From Amycolatopsis mediterranei (GTDB taxonomy: Bacteria > Actinomycetota > Actinomycetes > Mycobacteriales > Pseudonocardiaceae): 47,526 bases of DNA. The notes beneath the pieces were generated by a model. It worked only from the letters and a program-made list of their open reading frames with translations. It had not been told where the DNA came from and did not search any database. This document shows positions 1 through 8,757 of this stretch, piece by piece. The position numbers and the translations under genes were made by a program. The stretch lies in the NCBI RefSeq assembly GCF_026017845.1, contig NZ_CP100416.1, forward strand, positions 5,422,090 through 5,469,615, given 5' to 3'. Position 1 is the first letter of the stretch, and each line of letters begins with the position of its first letter.

Positions 1-77
1 GGGCAAGCTGGCGCGCCCGCCGCGCCACGACGCCGGCGGCCGGCGCGCAGCACCGCCCCAACCCGGCCCCGGCGGGG

Positions 78-1079
78 GTGGCCGGCCACCCCGCGCCCCA
101 CCGCGGCGGCACCGGCACGGCCCGGTTCGTGCTCAAGAAGCTCCTCGAAGCACTGATCAGCGTCGTGCTGGTGATCGTGCTGTTCTTCTTCCTCTTCCGG
201 CTGCTGCCCGGCGACCCGGCCGCCACCATGACCCGCGACCACCCCACCAGCCCGCAGCAGATCGCCGAACTGCGCGAAAAGATGGGCGTCGACAAGCCCG
301 TCCTCGTCCAGTTCCGCAATTACTTCCGGGACCTGCTGCACGGCAACCTCGGCGAATCCCGGCTGCTCAACAACGGCCGCCCGGTCGCGGACATGATCGG
401 CGAACGGCTCTGGCCGACCATCCTGCTCGTCGGCAGCGCCACCCTGCTCGCCGTCCTCCTCGGGCTGTGGCTGGGCATCCGCGCCGCCTGGCGCCGCGAC
501 AGCTTCTTCGACCGCAGCCAGACCGGGCTCGCGCTGACCCTGTGGTCGGTCCCGCAGTTCTGGCTCGGCCTGATGCTGCTCGTGGTGACGGGCGGCCTGT
601 TCCCCAGCCGCGGCATGCACTCCCCGGACGCCGCCCCCGACTTCCTCTCCCAGACCCTCGACGTCCTGCACCACCTGGTGCTGCCGTGCGTGACGCTGCT
701 GGCGGTGTTCTACGCCCAGTACATGCTGATCATGCGGTCGTCGCTGCTGGGGGAGATGGACGCCGACTACCTCACCACCGCCCGCGCCAAGGGCCTGCGC
801 GACGACCTCGTCCGCCGCCGCCACGCCGTCCCCAACGCCCTGCTGCCGACCACCACGCTGGTGTTCATGCAGTTCGGCCAGGTCGTCGCCGGTGCGGTCA
901 CCGTCGAGGCCGTGTTCAGCTGGCCCGGGCTCGGGCAGCTCACCTACGACGCGCTGCACGGCCCCGACCTGCCGGTGCTGCAGGGCGTGTTCACCGTGCT
1001 GGCGAGCGCGGTGGTGCTGATGAACCTGCTCGCGGAACTGCTCTACCGCGTGCTCGACCCGAGGGTGCGTACCTCATGA
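78..1079 (+). CDS. ABC transporter permease, DppB/OppB-like
   Basis: This is an inner-membrane permease subunit of a peptide/nickel-type ABC importer. A first membrane helix spans roughly residues 17-40 and is followed by the extracytoplasmic loop typical of DppB, with LPGDPA near its start. Four to five further helices follow, and the coupling-loop motif TTARAKGL lies at about residues 233-240. The usual length for the family is 310-340 residues and this one is 333. The GTG at 78 has no clear ribosome site and the frame stays open to the window edge, so the true start may lie further upstream. Its stop overlaps the next permease start (ATGA), indicating translational coupling. The substrate-binding protein is not in the window and is probably upstream. 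Confidence 0.88.
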   Translation: MAGHPAPHRGGTGTARFVLKKLLEALISVVLVIVLFFFLFRLLPGDPAATMTRDHPTSPQQIAELREKMGVDKPVLVQFRNYFRDLLHGNLGESRLLNNGRPVADMIGERLWPTILLVGSATLLAVLLGLWLGIRAAWRRDSFFDRSQTGLALTLWSVPQFWLGLMLLVVTGGLFPSRGMHSPDAAPDFLSQTLDVLHHLVLPCVTLLAVFYAQYMLIMRSSLLGEMDADYLTTARAKGLRDDLVRRRHAVPNALLPTTTLVFMQFGQVVAGAVTVEAVFSWPGLGQLTYDALHGPDLPVLQGVFTVLASAVVLMNLLAELLYRVLDPRVRTS

Positions 1080-1972
1080 CCACCGCCGAGACGCCCCGGC
1101 AGATCGCCTGGAGCCGCCGCCGCGCGGCGCTGAGGAAGACCTGGCGCGAGTTCTCCGGCCAGCGGGCCGCGCTCGCCGGGCTCGTCCTGCTCGGCGCCAC
1201 CGTGCTCGTCGCCCTGCTCCTGCCGCTGGTCAGCGACGAGAGCGGCCTCGACGTCACCAAGGCCACCGGGGCACCGCTGTCCCCGCCGAACGCCGACTTC
1301 TGGCTCGGCACCGACAACTTCGGCCGCTCGGTGCTGCTGCTGACCGTCTGGGGCAGCCGGATCTCCCTGCTCGTCGGGTTCTCCGCCGCCCTGCTCTCGG
1401 TCGTGATCGGCACCCTCATCGGCATCACCGCCGCCCACTTCGGCGGCTGGGTGTCGGCGACGCTGCTGCGGTTCACCGACTTCTTCCTGGTCCTGCCCTC
1501 GCTGATCCTCGCGATCGCGCTCTCGGCGGTGCTGCCCAGGGGCGTCGGCACGATCATCGTCGCCATCGGCCTCACCGCCTGGCCCAGCACCGCCCGGCTC
1601 GTCCGGGCCCAGACGCTGACCATCGAGAGCCGCCCCTACATCGAGCGCGCCCACGCTCTCGGCGGCGGCCACCGGCACATCATCGGCCGGCACGTCCTGC
1701 CCGGCGTGATGCCGCTGGTGCTGGCCAACACCACCCTCGTCGTCGGCAACGCCGTCATCGCCGACGCGACGCTGTCGTTCCTCGGCGTCGGCGACCCCAA
1801 CTCCATCACCTGGGGCCTGGTGCTGGAAAACGCGCTCAACAACGGCGCCATCAGCCGCGGCGCCTGGTGGAACGTGCTCCCGCCGGGTATCGCCATCGTC
1901 CTCGTCGTCCTCTTCTTCACCCTGGTCGGCCGGGGCCTGGAGACCGTGTTCAACCCGAGGTTGAAGAAGTGA
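1076..1972 (+). CDS. ABC transporter permease, DppC/OppC-like
   Basis: This is the second membrane subunit of the peptide-type importer, 298 residues. An N-terminal cytoplasmic segment and helix (about residues 34-52) form the OppC_N region. The motif FWLGTDNFGRSV, characteristic of DppC proteins, follows, then the permease core. The ATPase-contacting loop ERAHALGGGHRHIIGRHVLP is at about residues 190-210, and LSFLGVGDP is near the C-terminal third. It starts at the ATG overlapping the upstream stop and ends in GTGA, which supplies the start of the ATPase gene. The three genes therefore form a tightly coupled operon. Substrate specificity cannot be read from the permease. Confidence 0.92.
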   Translation: MTTAETPRQIAWSRRRAALRKTWREFSGQRAALAGLVLLGATVLVALLLPLVSDESGLDVTKATGAPLSPPNADFWLGTDNFGRSVLLLTVWGSRISLLVGFSAALLSVVIGTLIGITAAHFGGWVSATLLRFTDFFLVLPSLILAIALSAVLPRGVGTIIVAIGLTAWPSTARLVRAQTLTIESRPYIERAHALGGGHRHIIGRHVLPGVMPLVLANTTLVVGNAVIADATLSFLGVGDPNSITWGLVLENALNNGAISRGAWWNVLPPGIAIVLVVLFFTLVGRGLETVFNPRLKK

Positions 1973-3714
1973 CCACCCCGCTGCTGCAGCTCACCGACCT
2001 GACCGTCACCTACGCGGTGGGGGACTCCGCCGTCCCCGCCGTCCGCGGCGTCGGCCTCACCCTCGACCCCGGCGGCACCCTCGGCGTCGCCGGCGAGTCC
2101 GGCTCGGGCAAGTCCACCGTCGCGATGAGCGTGCTGCGCCTCCTGCCGCGCACCGCCAAGATCACCGGCGAGATCCTCCTCGACGGCGAAGACGTCACCA
2201 CCATGAAGTGGGGACGGCTGCGCGCGGTCCGCTGGGCCGAGGCGTCGGTGGTGTTCCAGGGCGCCATGCACGCGCTCAACCCCGTCCGCAGGATCGGCGA
2301 GCAGATCGCCGAACCGCTGCGGCTGCACCCGCCCGCGGGCAAGGCGCTCACCGACACCGAGGTCGAGGCCCGCGTCGCCGAACTGCTCACCCAGGTCGAC
2401 CTGCCCCCGAGCCGGGCCGGGGCCTACCCCCACGAGCTGTCCGGCGGGCAGAAGCAGCGCGTCATGATCGCCATGGCGCTGGCCTGCTCACCCCGGCTGA
2501 TCATCGCCGATGAGCCGACCACCGCCCTCGACGTCATCGTCCAGGCCCAGGTCCTCGCCCTGCTCACCAAGCTGGTCGCCGAGCAGCACATCGGGCTGAT
2601 CATGATCAGCCACGACCTGTCCGTGCTCGCCGCCACCTGCCAACGCATCGCCGTCATGTACGACGGGCAGATCGTCGAAGAAGGCCCTAGCGCCGAGGTG
2701 ATGGGCTCGCCCCGCCACGACCACACCCGCGCCCTGGCCGCGGCGTTCCCGACCGTCGGCGACCCGGTGTCCCGCTTCGCCCCGGCCACCAGCACCCCGC
2801 TGCCACCCGAACCGGCGGACCGCGCCCCCACCGGCGAGCCGCTGCTGGCCGCCGAAAACCTGCGCGTGTCCTTCCGCGACCGCACCGGTAAGCGCATCGA
2901 CGCCGTCGCCGGCGTCGACCTCACGGTGTCCCGCGACGAGATCGTCGCCCTGGTCGGCCAGTCCGGCTCCGGCAAGACCACGCTCGCCCGCACCCTGCTG
3001 GGCCTGCAGAAACCCGACTCCGGCGTGGTCCGCTACGCCGGGAAGCCCGTCCCGGCAGGCGGGGCCGGGCTCAAGGCCTACCGCCGTCGGGTCCAGCTCG
3101 TCCTGCAGGACCCGACGAGTGCGCTCAACCCGGCCCACACCGTCTACGAGGCCGTCGCCGAGGGCCCCCGGATCCACCAGCTCCCCGACGAGCGGGCCGT
3201 CGTCCACCGGGCCTTGGAAGCCGCCGAGCTGCGGCCCGCCGGGAAGTACGCCGACCGGCTCCCGCACCAGCTCTCCGGCGGCCAGCGCCAGCGCGTCGTC
3301 ATCGCCGGGGCACTGGCGCTCGAACCGTCGGTGGTGGTGGCCGACGAACCGGTCGCCTCCCTCGACGCGTCCGTCCGCGGCGAGATCCTCGGACTGCTGC
3401 TGCGGCTGCGCCGCGAACTCGGCCTCGCCGCCCTGGTGATCACCCACGACCTCGGCCTGGCCTGGAACATCGCCGACCGCGTCGCCGTGATGTACCGCGG
3501 CGAGCTCGTCGAAACCGGCACCGTCGAACAGGTCCTGCTCGATCCACAGCACGAGTACACGAAGTCCCTGCTGGCCGCCCTGCCCGGCGGCACCCTCCAG
3601 CACCGCGACGCAGTGACTCCGGGGCTTCGCCCCGAGCCGGGGGCTCCGCCACCCGGAGCCCCCGAAAGGACCTTGACTGATACTGCGGGAACTCCGCACG
3701 AGCGCGGTGTGTAA
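1969..3714 (+). CDS. ABC transporter ATP-binding protein, DppD-DppF fusion
   Basis: This 581-residue protein carries two nucleotide-binding domains in tandem, equivalent to DppD and DppF of peptide importers. Domain 1 has Walker A GESGSGKST (about residue 42), LSGGQKQR (about 158) and Walker B IIADEPTTALD (about 177). Domain 2 has GQSGSGKTT (about 330), LSGGQRQR (about 435) and VVADEPVASLD (about 455). Each domain ends with the peptide-transporter tail (SPRHDHTRAL, DPQHEYTKSL). The GTG start overlaps the preceding stop. The C-terminal ~35 residues after LPGGTLQHRD are Pro/Gly-rich and are encoded by two strong hairpins at 3621-3663, so this tail is probably not part of the ATPase fold. Confidence 0.92.
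   Translation: MTTPLLQLTDLTVTYAVGDSAVPAVRGVGLTLDPGGTLGVAGESGSGKSTVAMSVLRLLPRTAKITGEILLDGEDVTTMKWGRLRAVRWAEASVVFQGAMHALNPVRRIGEQIAEPLRLHPPAGKALTDTEVEARVAELLTQVDLPPSRAGAYPHELSGGQKQRVMIAMALACSPRLIIADEPTTALDVIVQAQVLALLTKLVAEQHIGLIMISHDLSVLAATCQRIAVMYDGQIVEEGPSAEVMGSPRHDHTRALAAAFPTVGDPVSRFAPATSTPLPPEPADRAPTGEPLLAAENLRVSFRDRTGKRIDAVAGVDLTVSRDEIVALVGQSGSGKTTLARTLLGLQKPDSGVVRYAGKPVPAGGAGLKAYRRRVQLVLQDPTSALNPAHTVYEAVAEGPRIHQLPDERAVVHRALEAAELRPAGKYADRLPHQLSGGQRQRVVIAGALALEPSVVVADEPVASLDASVRGEILGLLLRLRRELGLAALVITHDLGLAWNIADRVAVMYRGELVETGTVEQVLLDPQHEYTKSLLAALPGGTLQHRDAVTPGLRPEPGAPPPGAPERTLTDTAGTPHERGV
3621..3663 (+). repeat. Tandem GC-rich hairpins inside the end of the ATPase gene
   Basis: Hairpin 1 is a 5-bp stem (ggggc/gcccc) with loop ttc at 3621-3633. 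Hairpin 2 is a perfect 10-bp stem, gggggctccg at 3639-3648 paired with cggagccccc at 3654-3663, with a 5-base loop. The structure resembles the terminator-like or REP-like elements common after actinobacterial genes, but there is no T-run and it lies within the reading frame, about 50 bases before the stop. It may still act on the transcript of the importer operon. Confidence 0.7.
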
Positions 3715-3727
3715 TCTCCGAACGGAA

Positions 3728-5263
3728 ATGGCGACCACCACCGACCCCGCACAGACGCCCTCGACCGGCCTGGCCGAGCGGCTCCGCGTGCCCTCGCGAT
3801 TCCCCTACCGCACGATCGCGATGGGCACCGTCGGCAGCACCCTGCTGATGATCGCCGCCCTCGGCGCCGGCGGCATCCTGATCTCCGACCCCGTGCTCGG
3901 CCACGGCCCGCTCTCGTGGGTCCGCTACGGCCACGGGCGCATGCTCGCCAACGCCGTCCTCTACACCGGCTTCGGCATGGTCGTCTGGGCGTGGGTCCGC
4001 CTCGGCCGCTACGTCCTCGCCGGCCGCATCGGCAGCCGCCCGATCCTGGTCGCCGCCGGCTGCTGGATGGCGCCGCTGCTGGTGTCGCCGCCGCTGTTCA
4101 CCCGCGACGTCTTCTCCTACCTCGGCCAGGGCGCCCAGCTGCTCTACGGGCGCGACCCGTACGCCAACGGCCCCGCCGAGCTCGACGTGCTGCCGAACGT
4201 CGTGCAGAACGTCCACCCGCTCTGGCAGACCACCCCGGCCCCGTACGGCCCGCTGTTCCTGCTGATCTCCAAGGGCGTGGTCGCCACCACCGGCGACAAC
4301 ATGATCCTCGGCGTCATCCTCATGCGCGTCGTGCTGCTGGCCGGCCTGGCCGGGACGCTCTGGGCACTGCCGCGGCTGGTCAAGCACCTCGGCGGCAAGC
4401 TCCCGGTCGCGCTGTGGCTCGCGGTGGCCAGCCCGATGATGGTCATCCACCTCTTCGGCGGCCCGCACAACGACCTGATGATGCTCGCGTTCCTCACCAT
4501 CGGCGTCCTCGCCGCCCTCGAGCGCAAGCACGCCCTCGCGGTCGTCCTGGTCACGATCGGCATGCTGATCAAACCCACCGCGGCGATCGCGCTGCCGTTC
4601 ATCGTCTGGATGTGGGCCAACCACCTCACGGGCGAGTCGAAGGTCCGCAACTTCCTGCGCGCCGGCGCGGCCTCGGTGGGCCTGTTCCTACCGGTGTTCG
4701 TGGCGGGCACGTGGATCTCGCTGGGTTCGCTCAACCTCGGCTGGTGGTCCGGGCTCAAGGCCCCGCAGCTCATCGCGAACTGGCTCAACATCCCCACCGG
4801 CATCGGCGAGGTGTTCTACAACCTGGTCCACCTGATCGTGGACGTCCAGGTCTCGCCGTTCGTGACGGTCGCCCGCGCGGCGGGCATGCTCCTGCTGATC
4901 GGCATCGGCATCCGGCAGTGGTGGCTCGCCCGCGACGGCGGCACGGAGGCGGTCTACCGGGCCGGGATCTCGCTCCTGGCCGTGGCGATCCTCATGCCGC
5001 CGACCCTGCCGTGGTACCTGACCTGGGGTTTCGTGCTGCTGTCGGCGTTCAAGTGGCAGCCCCGGCACTTGGCGCTGGTGGTGGCGGTGTCGGTGTTCGT
5101 GACGCTGGTGTACTACCCGACGGGCGAGCAGGCCCTCTACGACTGGTGGTTCATCGCCCTGGTCGTGGTGGCCAGCCTCTACTCGGCGGCGTCCCTGCTG
5201 CGCCCGGACCCGCTGGGCATCATCGACGCCTGGCGCCGCCCGGAGAAGTTCCTCCGCGACTAG
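3728..5263 (+). CDS. mptA: Polyprenol-phosphomannose alpha-1,6-mannosyltransferase, MptA-like
   Basis: This is a GT-C fold membrane glycosyltransferase of 511 residues. Family knowledge: MptA and MptB extend the alpha-1,6-mannan core of lipomannan using decaprenyl-phosphomannose on the outer face of the membrane. About 12 hydrophobic helices are visible. Early motifs LSWVRYGHG and LFTRDVFSYLGQGAQLL, then DPYANGP, TPAPYGPLF, GGPHNDLMM and LPWYLTWG, match this family; SWVRYGHG and the following helix look closer to mycobacterial MptA than MptB. ATG 3728 was chosen because a GTG seven codons upstream adds only a poor leader that overlaps the previous gene. The gene lies alone, 13 bases after the importer operon. 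MptA and MptB remain hard to separate by eye. Confidence 0.82.
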   Translation: MATTTDPAQTPSTGLAERLRVPSRFPYRTIAMGTVGSTLLMIAALGAGGILISDPVLGHGPLSWVRYGHGRMLANAVLYTGFGMVVWAWVRLGRYVLAGRIGSRPILVAAGCWMAPLLVSPPLFTRDVFSYLGQGAQLLYGRDPYANGPAELDVLPNVVQNVHPLWQTTPAPYGPLFLLISKGVVATTGDNMILGVILMRVVLLAGLAGTLWALPRLVKHLGGKLPVALWLAVASPMMVIHLFGGPHNDLMMLAFLTIGVLAALERKHALAVVLVTIGMLIKPTAAIALPFIVWMWANHLTGESKVRNFLRAGAASVGLFLPVFVAGTWISLGSLNLGWWSGLKAPQLIANWLNIPTGIGEVFYNLVHLIVDVQVSPFVTVARAAGMLLLIGIGIRQWWLARDGGTEAVYRAGISLLAVAILMPPTLPWYLTWGFVLLSAFKWQPRHLALVVAVSVFVTLVYYPTGEQALYDWWFIALVVVASLYSAASLLRPDPLGIIDAWRRPEKFLRD

Positions 5264-5475
5264 AGCTCCCGATAGTAGACCGTCAGCGGCAGCGCGGTTC
5301 GGTCGCGACGCCGCCCCGACGGTGCCCGGCGCCGACGGCGAGGTGGCTGATCGTGGCGTTCCGCGTCGACGCTCCAGGCGACGTACGCACCGATGTCGCC
5401 GCCGAAGTCTCCGACCGCGACGTGACGAAAGTTCGCCGGATCGTGCAACCGCGGGACCTCGCCGCGGTAGTCCTC
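5264..5475 (-). pseudogene. Frameshifted remnant of a GNAT acetyltransferase
   Basis: Directly after the stop of the upstream minus-strand gene, the same frame continues without a start as EDYRGEVPRLHDP, then GGDIGAYVAWSVDAE, which resembles GNAT beta strands 2-3. Moving one base in frame at about 5350 then gives ATISHLAVGAGHRRGGVATE, a good match to GNAT motif A, the acetyl-CoA pyrophosphate loop (usual form HLAVxPxxRxxGVG). The shifted frame then stops after about seven codons. The N-terminus, the frame and the C-terminal half are all lost, so this is a decayed fragment of about 210 bases between convergent genes. The reading is inferred from the motif; no alignment was run. Confidence 0.6.
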
Positions 5476-5877
5476 TTAGCTCCCGGCCCAGCCGCTCCAC
5501 GTGTGCACGTCCGTCACGACCACCGCGTGCTCCGGCGGCCGCTGCGCGTACTGCTCGTACTTGGCCACCAGCCACGCCACCGGCTCGGCGCCCGGCGGCT
5601 CCACCCGCGCCACCCCGTCCGCCCGCGCCCACCACAGCCGCGACCAGTCCTCGGCGTAACCGTCGGCGAGAAAGCACACCGCGGGGTTCGACTCGATGTT
5701 GCGCAGCCGCCGCAACGCCGTCGTCGACTTCGGCTTGTGGTCCACCGCGAACACCACCACGTCGCCTCGCACCGCGAACGTCACCGGCACCAGGTGCGGC
5801 ACCCCGTCGGCCGACACCGTCGCCAGCCGCGCCACCCGTGCCGCGGTGAACCGGTCCCGCGCCTCTTCCGGCGTCAT
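5476..5877 (-). CDS. PPOX-class probable F420-dependent enzyme (TIGR03668-like)
   Basis: This is a 133-residue split beta-barrel protein of the pyridoxamine 5'-phosphate oxidase-like superfamily. Visible family features are the N-terminal RVARLATVSADGVPHLVPVTFAV strand pair (first 40 residues), VVFAVDHKPKS in the cofactor-binding region, and the C-terminal half with NIESNPAVCFLAD and WWARADGVARV. Actinobacterial members of this class are thought to use F420 or flavin; the cofactor here is not proven. ATG 5877 overlaps the stop of the LD-carboxypeptidase gene by four bases, making it the last gene of a three-gene operon. The GNAT remnant lies immediately downstream. Confidence 0.83.
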   Translation of the reverse strand: MTPEEARDRFTAARVARLATVSADGVPHLVPVTFAVRGDVVVFAVDHKPKSTTALRRLRNIESNPAVCFLADGYAEDWSRLWWARADGVARVEPPGAEPVAWLVAKYEQYAQRPPEHAVVVTDVHTWSGWAGS

Positions 5878-6773
5878 GACAACGCGGGGGAGTCGAACGT
5901 CAGCGTCCCCAGGTCCGCGTCCAACGTCACCGGCACCCCCAGCGGCAACGTCGGCGACGACGCCACGTGCCCGAACCCGAACTCCTCCACCAGCGGCACC
6001 CCCAACGGCCCCAGCCGGTCCAGCACCAGCGCCCGCACGTCCGCCGGAGCCCCGCACGCCGCCCACGAACCCAGCACGATCCCGCGCACCCCGGAGAACC
6101 AGCCGCTGCGCAGCAGCTGCGTCAGCATCCGGTCCAGCCGGTACACGCCCTCCGTCACGTCCTCCAGCAGCACGATCGCGTCCCGCGCCGACCCGTGCTC
6201 CCGTGTCCCGATCCCCGCCGCCAGCAGCGACAGGTTCCCACCCGTCAACACCCCCGACGCCCGGCCCGGCACCAGCGCCGAACCGCCGCGCACCACCGTG
6301 GTCCGCTCCGGTTCGAACAGCGACCGCCGCAGGTGCTCGACCGCGAAGTCGTCGAACAGCACGCTCGCCGGCATCGGGGAGAACAAAGTGGACAGTCCGA
6401 GGTGGACGTCCACCGCCCGGTGCAACGCCGTGATGTCCGACGACCCGGCCAGCACCTTCGGGCCCGCCGCCCGCAGCGCCGCCCAGTCCACCAGGTCCAG
6501 CATCCGCTGCACGCCGTACCCGCCGCGCGCCGCCAGCACGCACCGCACCCCGGGATCCAGCCACGCCTCGGTGAACTCCGCTGCCCGCGCCGCGTCCGAA
6601 CCGGACAGGTACGGCGGCGAGCCCGGCTCGGCCCGCACGCACGGCCCGACCCGCACCTCGACGCCCCAGCCGCGCAGCACCGGCAGCGCCTTCTCCAGCA
6701 GGTCCGCCGGCACCGGTCCGGCCGGCGCCACCAGAGCCAGCGTGTCGCCGGCCCGCAGCCGCGGCGGCCTCAC
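5874..6773 (-). CDS. S66 family LD-carboxypeptidase (LdcA-like)
   Basis: This 299-residue protein matches the S66 serine peptidase family, which removes the terminal D-alanine from murein tetrapeptides or, in some members, microcin-type substrates. The N-terminal LRAGDTLALVAPAGPV is the family opening. ARGGYGVQRMLD leads to the nucleophile motif AGSSDITAL (Ser about 112). The catalytic Glu is in VLLEDVTEG and the catalytic His in FGFGHVAS. No signal peptide is seen, consistent with a cytoplasmic recycling enzyme. GTG 6773 overlaps the upstream peptidase stop (GTGA), and its own stop overlaps the PPOX gene start, so the three are translationally coupled. Confidence 0.9.
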   Translation of the reverse strand: MRPPRLRAGDTLALVAPAGPVPADLLEKALPVLRGWGVEVRVGPCVRAEPGSPPYLSGSDAARAAEFTEAWLDPGVRCVLAARGGYGVQRMLDLVDWAALRAAGPKVLAGSSDITALHRAVDVHLGLSTLFSPMPASVLFDDFAVEHLRRSLFEPERTTVVRGGSALVPGRASGVLTGGNLSLLAAGIGTREHGSARDAIVLLEDVTEGVYRLDRMLTQLLRSGWFSGVRGIVLGSWAACGAPADVRALVLDRLGPLGVPLVEEFGFGHVASSPTLPLGVPVTLDADLGTLTFDSPALS

Positions 6774-8680
6774 CGCGACAGCTCCAGCCGCGCCACGCCC
6801 GGCGTCTCGAAGCCGAACACCTGACCGTAGAACGACAACTCCGCCTCCAGGGCTGCCACGATCGTCGCCGCCTGCCGGAACCCGTGCTGCTCCCCGGCGA
6901 AGCGCTGGTAGGCGTACGGGATCCCGCGCCCGGCCAGCCGGGCCACGAACCGGTCGGCCTGCTCCGGCGGGCAGATCCGGTCCTCCAGCCCCTGCTGGAA
7001 CAGCACCGCCCCGGCCAGCCGCCCGACGTTCGCCAGCGGGGACCGTTCGACGTACCGCTGCCGCTCGTCCGGCAGCGGCCCGACGAGCCCGTCCAGGTAG
7101 CGCGACTCGAAGTCGTGCGTGTCGGCGACCCACCCGGCCAGGTCCAGCACCGGGTACATCACCGTCCCCGCCCGGTAGGTCTTCGTCGTCGTCAGCGCCG
7201 CGGCCGCGGTGAACCCGCCCGCGCTGCCGCCCCGGATCCCCACCCGCTCACCGTCGGCCAGCCCGGCCGCCACCAGCGCCTCGGCCACCGCGACGCAGTC
7301 GGCGACGTCCACCACCCCCCACTGCTCCCGCAGCCGCTCGCGGTAGGCGCGGCCGTACCCCGTCGACCCGCCGTAGTTCACCGCCGCCACGCCGATGCCG
7401 CGGCTGGTGAAGTACGCGATCTCGAGGTCGAGCACGGGGAAGCGCTGCCCGGTCGGGCCGCCGTGGACGTCCACCAGCAGCGGCGGCAGTTCCCCGTCGG
7501 GTGCGGCACACTCCGGGTTCCGCGGCGGGTACAGCACCACCGGCACGGTCTCGCCGTCGGCCGTGCTGAACACCCGCTCCTGCGGCACCGGCAGGAACGC
7601 CGAGGACAGCTCCGGCTGCGGCGTCAGGTCCGTCACCGTGCCGTCGAGGGAAACCCGCACGACCGCAGCCTCACGCGACGGACCGCCCGCGACGCCCACG
7701 ACCGTGTCGCCGGACACCGCGAGTCCCGTCGAAGACCACGCCGTCAGCTCGTCGGCCACCGGCGCCACGGTGCCGTCCGCTTCGTCGAGCACCGCCAGCC
7801 GGCCCGAGGACAGCACGGCGTGCCGCCCGCCGCCCAGCGGCGCGAACCACCGCGACCCCGTCTTCCACAGCGGCCCGCCCAGCTCCCGCTCCACCGGCGC
7901 GAGGTTCACCACCGACCCGTCCAGGCCGATCCGGTGCAGGTTCCACCAGCCACCGGGGTCCATGAGCGCCAGCAGCGTCGCCGGCGTCTCCCACTCGACC
8001 TGGCACACCGAGACGTCCGCGCCGCCGGCCAGCACCCGGTGCGGCCCGAACGTGCCGTCCGCGGCCACCTCGGACACGCACAGCTCGGTGCCGTCCCACG
8101 GCATCAGCGGGTGGTCCCAGCCGAACCAGGCCGCGTGCCGCCCGTCCGGCGACAGCTTCGGCACGGTCAGGAACCGGTGGCTCGCGGCCAGGACCCGCTC
8201 GCCGCCACCGTCCACGGCGATCGCGACGAGGTCCCGCTCGACGTCGGCGGGACGCGGCCCGGTGCCGCGCTCGCGGACCGCCCACACCTCGCCCGGCCGC
8301 CCGGCCCGCAGATCGCCGTAGCGGACGCCCTGCGGCTGCGCGGGGGACGGCGTGAGCGCCACCACGCCGATTTCGCTCTGCGCGTACACGCGCTGATCGG
8401 CCCAGTGCGTGAACACCACGGACCCCCCGGCGGCCGCCCACGGCCGCCCGCCGTACTCGTGCAGCCGGTTGCGGACGTTCCACGGAGCCGGCAGCACGTC
8501 CTCGGTGCCACCCGGCACCGCCCGGACCAGCGCGACCCGGCCCTGCTCAGCCGGTCGCGCCTCGGCCCACCACACCTCGTTCCCGACGACGTCGAGCCAC
8601 TGCGGGCCGCCACCGGCGGCGGCCACTTCGGCGGCGGTGATGGGCGACGACCAGGTTCCGTACGGGGAGATCCGAGACAC
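6770..8680 (-). CDS. S9 family prolyl oligopeptidase / acylaminoacyl-peptidase-like
   Basis: This 636-residue serine peptidase has an N-terminal beta-propeller (about residues 1-370) and a C-terminal alpha/beta-hydrolase domain. The nucleophile elbow is GIRGGSAGG (Ser about 486), the Asp is in GLEDRICPP (about 567) and the His in GEQHGF (about 599). The oxyanion region VDVHGGPTGQ precedes it. There is no signal peptide, so it probably acts on cytoplasmic peptides. It opens the minus-strand operon with the LD-carboxypeptidase and the PPOX-like protein; grouping it with a murein-peptide enzyme suggests peptide recycling, which is inference. The start is a GTG at 8680. Confidence 0.9.
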   Translation of the reverse strand: MSRISPYGTWSSPITAAEVAAAGGGPQWLDVVGNEVWWAEARPAEQGRVALVRAVPGGTEDVLPAPWNVRNRLHEYGGRPWAAAGGSVVFTHWADQRVYAQSEIGVVALTPSPAQPQGVRYGDLRAGRPGEVWAVRERGTGPRPADVERDLVAIAVDGGGERVLAASHRFLTVPKLSPDGRHAAWFGWDHPLMPWDGTELCVSEVAADGTFGPHRVLAGGADVSVCQVEWETPATLLALMDPGGWWNLHRIGLDGSVVNLAPVERELGGPLWKTGSRWFAPLGGGRHAVLSSGRLAVLDEADGTVAPVADELTAWSSTGLAVSGDTVVGVAGGPSREAAVVRVSLDGTVTDLTPQPELSSAFLPVPQERVFSTADGETVPVVLYPPRNPECAAPDGELPPLLVDVHGGPTGQRFPVLDLEIAYFTSRGIGVAAVNYGGSTGYGRAYRERLREQWGVVDVADCVAVAEALVAAGLADGERVGIRGGSAGGFTAAAALTTTKTYRAGTVMYPVLDLAGWVADTHDFESRYLDGLVGPLPDERQRYVERSPLANVGRLAGAVLFQQGLEDRICPPEQADRFVARLAGRGIPYAYQRFAGEQHGFRQAATIVAALEAELSFYGQVFGFETPGVARLELSR

Positions 8681-8741
8681 CCCCCGAGGCTAGCGGCCCG
8701 CGAACGGTGGGGCGGCGGATGCCGATCATGCGCCGGTGGCC

Positions 8742-8747
8742 TAGGGT
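8742..8747 (+). promoter_or_regulatory. Likely -10 box for the DUF3090 gene
   Basis: TAGGGT lies 10 bases before the ATG at 8758 and no Shine-Dalgarno sequence is visible, so the transcript would be leaderless or nearly so. No convincing -35 box is seen. Confidence 0.45.
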
Positions 8748-8757
8748 CGTCAGTGCT

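Noticed and set aside
3916..7212. A very long plus-strand open frame of about 1,100 codons
   Set aside because: It crosses the mannosyltransferase and the antisense of three minus-strand genes, has Arg/Pro/Ala-rich translation and no motif. It results from high GC suppressing stops.
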